Assembly (NCBI GenBank): GCA_007117175.1
Contig: SKGZ01000005.1
Location: forward strand, 1-8,761
From: Bacteriovoracales bacterium
GTDB taxonomy: Bacteria; Bdellovibrionota; Bacteriovoracia; Bacteriovoracales; Bacteriovoracaceae
Length of the DNA: 8,761 nucleotides
Direction: 5' to 3'
Part shown: positions 6,732 through 8,761 of the stretch, piece after piece
Position numbering within the stretch: the first letter of the stretch is position 1
Layout: each line of letters starts with the position of its first letter
Notes under the pieces: model-generated
Told to the model about the DNA's origin: nothing
Database searches by the model: none
The model's input: the letters and a program-made list of their open reading frames with translations, nothing else
Translations under genes and position numbers: made by a program

Positions 6732-6744
6732 CTTGTAATATAAG

Positions 6745-7536
6745 ATGAGTGAACAAAAAAGTTGGTATTATGTTTACCAGAATGATCGCAAAGGACCAGT
6801 TCCTTTTGAGGAGTTGGTGAATTTAATTAAAGTGCAAGTGCTCGATTCCAATAGCTATGTTTGGAGCAAGGGATTTGAAAACTGGAAGAAGCTTAAGGAT
6901 GTTGAGCAATTAAGAGTTCACTTGACTGATCAAACACATACTTTTACTGAAACCAAATATCAGCATTATGTCATGACTAAGAATTTAGCTCAAATTGAGC
7001 CGGGCAAAAGAAATATTTATATTAAAACGGGCTTTGATCGCAAGGGTGATGTTAAGGAGTATGGTCCTTTTGATATTGAAATGATTCGTAAGTTATATGT
7101 GAGCAAGCGCATTAACGGCAAAACATTAGTCTACTTCCCCGGTCTTGATTGTTGGAGAATTCTTGGATCTTTTGCTGATTATGAAGATTTCTTTAATGAA
7201 ATTCCTCCGGTAATTAATGAAGAAGAAAGAAGGCGCTGGGAGCGAAAGCCTTTTACTGCCAGGCTTTTATTAACAGCAGGTAGTGAAGATGTTCTAGAAG
7301 GACTTTGCAAAGATCTCTCAATGGGAGGGATGCAGATCCTCGTGGATAACTTTCCCGCTCAGGTTGGCGACGTTATTCAGATGAACGTGCACCCAGAAAA
7401 CGAACAGCATCAATTTGTGGCACAAGCAGAAGTTGTGAGAATTCTTGATAGAGACCGTGGAGTTTCCTTGAAGTTTGTCAATTTATCAGACGGGGCACAA
7501 CAGGCCATTCAGTCTTATCTCAATGAACGAAGCTAA
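6745..7536 (+). CDS. GYF_2-GYF_2-PilZ protein (c-di-GMP receptor candidate)
   Basis: This 263-residue cytosolic protein has three domains. The first GYF_2-like domain (about 7-52) shows WYYVYQNDRKGPVPFEEL and VWSKGFENWKKL. A second one (about 91-140) shows YGPFDIEMIRKL and VYFPGLDCWRIL. GYF_2 domains generally bind peptides or proteins. A PilZ domain fills about 162-260, with the complete c-di-GMP motif: R163-x3-R167 and D190-x-S192-x2-G195, followed by a GVSLKF strand at 239-244. It therefore probably binds c-di-GMP and passes the signal to a partner through the GYF_2 domains. There is no signal peptide or membrane segment. The gene follows the VWA lipoprotein by 13 bases with no clear ribosome site, and its 3' end overlaps the hydrolase-like gene by 14 bases, pointing to one operon. 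The domain calls are firm; the partner is unknown. Confidence 0.9.
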   Translation: MSEQKSWYYVYQNDRKGPVPFEELVNLIKVQVLDSNSYVWSKGFENWKKLKDVEQLRVHLTDQTHTFTETKYQHYVMTKNLAQIEPGKRNIYIKTGFDRKGDVKEYGPFDIEMIRKLYVSKRINGKTLVYFPGLDCWRILGSFADYEDFFNEIPPVINEEERRRWERKPFTARLLLTAGSEDVLEGLCKDLSMGGMQILVDNFPAQVGDVIQMNVHPENEQHQFVAQAEVVRILDRDRGVSLKFVNLSDGAQQAIQSYLNERS

Positions 7537-8329
7537 ATTAGCGATCACTGCCAATCATATTGAAACTCGTTTAGAGCGAATTTACTACCGCCATTATTCT
7601 TATGGAGATCAGTCCAGTCGAAAAATTTTATTCTTTCACAATGCAGGAGAGCACCATAGGCTTTACCATGACTTTTTATTAAAATTAACAGATGAAAAAA
7701 CAGATGTTATTGGAGTGGATTTACCTGGCCATGGATTGAGTTCAGGGGAGCGATTTTATATCGATGATTTCTATCAATATAGAGAGTTTTTTGAGCAGGT
7801 GATTGAACAGCTCTATGATCCAGAAAGAGAGTTATTTGTGATTGCCGATGGTTTAAGTTCGCTGATTTCTCTCATTCATCTAGAGCAAGGCCATGATCAG
7901 CGGTTAAAGAAAATTGTGCTAATCTCACCTTATATTAAATTAAAGAAAAATAATAAGGTTGAGCTTCTTACCCGACTTTTGGCCAAAAGTGATCAATTAG
8001 CAGAGTCCTTACGCTATTTGCGATTGGAATACCTACCAGTAAGAGAGGACTACGATTATCTTTGCAGTACTGCGCTAAGTTATCAATTAATAGATCAAGT
8101 GATTCAAATGAGTCATAAGGTTTTGTTAACTCCTTATTTGATTCATAATCAGATTTGCATATTAGTGGGGGGACTTAGTCGGTTATTTAATCCTCAGATG
8201 GTCGAAATATTTGCCAGTACTATGGACAAAGATTTAGTAAAGCTCATAAACTATAGTGAGTTGAATGAAAACTTACTCAAATCTGAGTTATCAGATTTAA
8301 TTTTGAGCGATATAAAGCAATGGTTATAA
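7523..8329 (+). CDS. Alpha/beta-hydrolase-fold protein, probable pseudoenzyme
   Basis: This 268-residue protein aligns by eye with the serine aminopeptidase S33/lysophospholipase-like group (Hydrolase_4). It has a strand KILFFHN then AGEHHRLY (34-48), VIGVDLPGHGLSSGER (62-77) and LFVIADGLSSL (104-114). A helical cap-like region follows, then ICILVGGLSRL (211-221) and a terminal helix. In the ungapped alignment the GxSxG nucleophile Ser is G110, the Asp of the GxxD motif is S219, and the His of the HE motif is N248 (N248-E249). All three catalytic residues are therefore apparently lost while the fold landmarks remain, suggesting a binding or regulatory role. S112 in GLSS is an alternative nucleophile only with a two-residue shift. 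The ATG at 7523 is chosen because the upstream in-frame TTG at 7475 lies deep in the PilZ gene and has no ribosome site. It overlaps PilZ by 14 bases and the next lipoprotein gene by 10. Confidence 0.85.
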   Translation: MNEAKLAITANHIETRLERIYYRHYSYGDQSSRKILFFHNAGEHHRLYHDFLLKLTDEKTDVIGVDLPGHGLSSGERFYIDDFYQYREFFEQVIEQLYDPERELFVIADGLSSLISLIHLEQGHDQRLKKIVLISPYIKLKKNNKVELLTRLLAKSDQLAESLRYLRLEYLPVREDYDYLCSTALSYQLIDQVIQMSHKVLLTPYLIHNQICILVGGLSRLFNPQMVEIFASTMDKDLVKLINYSELNENLLKSELSDLILSDIKQWL

Positions 8330-8761
8330 TTCGAAGCAAAATTTTCTTTTTATTGATATTAGTTCTGGTTTTTGTTTCCTGTTCTTCTATGACGGAAAAT
8401 AAGACTTTGCAGTCTCCTTTGTATTTGCAGGATGGATTTGCTGACGGCCAAGAGATTAAGGGGCGATTGGCATTGCAGAGAACGTCATGGTTTCAAGGGG
8501 CAATACTCAATTTTGACTTAATTCATTACGTAGCTGATGAGAGTGATCCTTTTTCTCGGTGGATTTTGAAAGACTTTCCAAATATCTTTTCTCGCTGTCA
8601 GAAAGTGGTTGTTTCGATGAGCCATCACAATCGAGTCAATCGTGCCAGCCGTGCTGTTGCTCAGAAGATCTTTAATGAGAGTGGTTCTACTGAGTTAATT
8701 ATGCCAGAGTTTTCCTATCAGTGGAAAACCCATCCTGATACTCGTCGCTGGGCGATAGAAA
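8320..8761 (+). CDS. Predicted lipoprotein, 3' end beyond the window
   Basis: An open frame from the ATG at 8320 runs without a stop to the window edge, giving 147 residues. It starts with two basic residues (R5, K7) and a long hydrophobic stretch FFLLILVLVFVS, then a lipobox FVSC with the lipidated Cys at 21. The mature part seen so far has one more Cys (C93) and a His/Arg-rich stretch SHHNRVNRASR at 101-111. I recognise no family. It overlaps the alpha/beta-hydrolase-like gene by ten bases in another frame and lacks a clear ribosome site, so it is likely translated by coupling as part of the same operon as the PilZ protein. The lipoprotein signal is clear; the function is unknown. Confidence 0.8.
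   Translation, partial: MVIIRSKIFFLLILVLVFVSCSSMTENKTLQSPLYLQDGFADGQEIKGRLALQRTSWFQGAILNFDLIHYVADESDPFSRWILKDFPNIFSRCQKVVVSMSHHNRVNRASRAVAQKIFNESGSTELIMPEFSYQWKTHPDTRRWAIE

Noticed and set aside
6706..6744. Separate promoter before the PilZ gene (TTTACA at 6706 and TGTAAT at 6734)
   Set aside because: The elements are 22 bases apart, too far for a functional pair; co-transcription from upstream is more likely.
7475..7523. In-frame TTG at 7475 as the hydrolase-like start
   Set aside because: The extra 16 residues overlap the PilZ C-terminal coding sequence by a further 48 bases without a ribosome site; the ATG at 7523 is simpler.
1..8761. CRISPR arrays, tRNA or rRNA genes, insertion sequences and phage genes
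   Set aside because: No direct-repeat array, cloverleaf pattern, transposase motif or terminal inverted repeat was seen; coding density is near complete.

Overview
The window reads as a compact chromosomal segment of a Gram-negative bacterium, with every supported gene on the + strand. It has three or four predicted lipoproteins, an outer-membrane-type protein ending in Phe, a PilZ (c-di-GMP receptor) protein and a FliA/sigma-28-type promoter. Base composition looks AT-leaning, in the low-to-mid forties percent GC by eye. This mix suits Bdellovibrionota, especially Bacteriovorax/Peredibacter-like predators, but that assignment is inference; no marker gene settles it.

Positions 1-3549 hold a tightly packed housekeeping-like block. 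It contains an 89-residue unknown protein (its start may lie outside the window), a radical-SAM protein of the spore photoproduct lyase (SPL) family, a divergent transketolase and ribosomal protein L28. The first three are joined by a zero-base gap and a 4-base overlap, and the SPL, transketolase and L28 genes have clear Shine-Dalgarno sites. The SPL homologue keeps the CxxxCxxC cluster motif but has Glu where SP lyase has its essential H-atom-donor Cys.

Positions 3550-5214 hold a lipoprotein gene and an outer-membrane beta-barrel candidate overlapping by 4 bases. Their likely promoter contains a run of 12 T between the -35 and -10 elements, and there is no ribosome site before the first ATG. 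This suggests a leaderless transcript whose promoter spacer could vary by slippage.

Positions 5215-8761 look like one transcription unit behind a near-consensus FliA promoter that ends nine bases before the first ATG. It encodes a large lipoprotein with a von Willebrand A-like domain and a duplicated C-terminal module, then a GYF_2-GYF_2-PilZ protein with an intact c-di-GMP motif. Next comes an alpha/beta-hydrolase-fold protein in which all three catalytic residues appear replaced (Ser to Gly, Asp to Ser, His to Asn), and then a lipoprotein cut by the window edge. The last three genes overlap or nearly abut and lack Shine-Dalgarno sites. The most interesting reading is a flagellar-sigma-controlled, c-di-GMP-linked cell-surface operon containing a pseudoenzyme, possibly expressed in a motile or attack phase.
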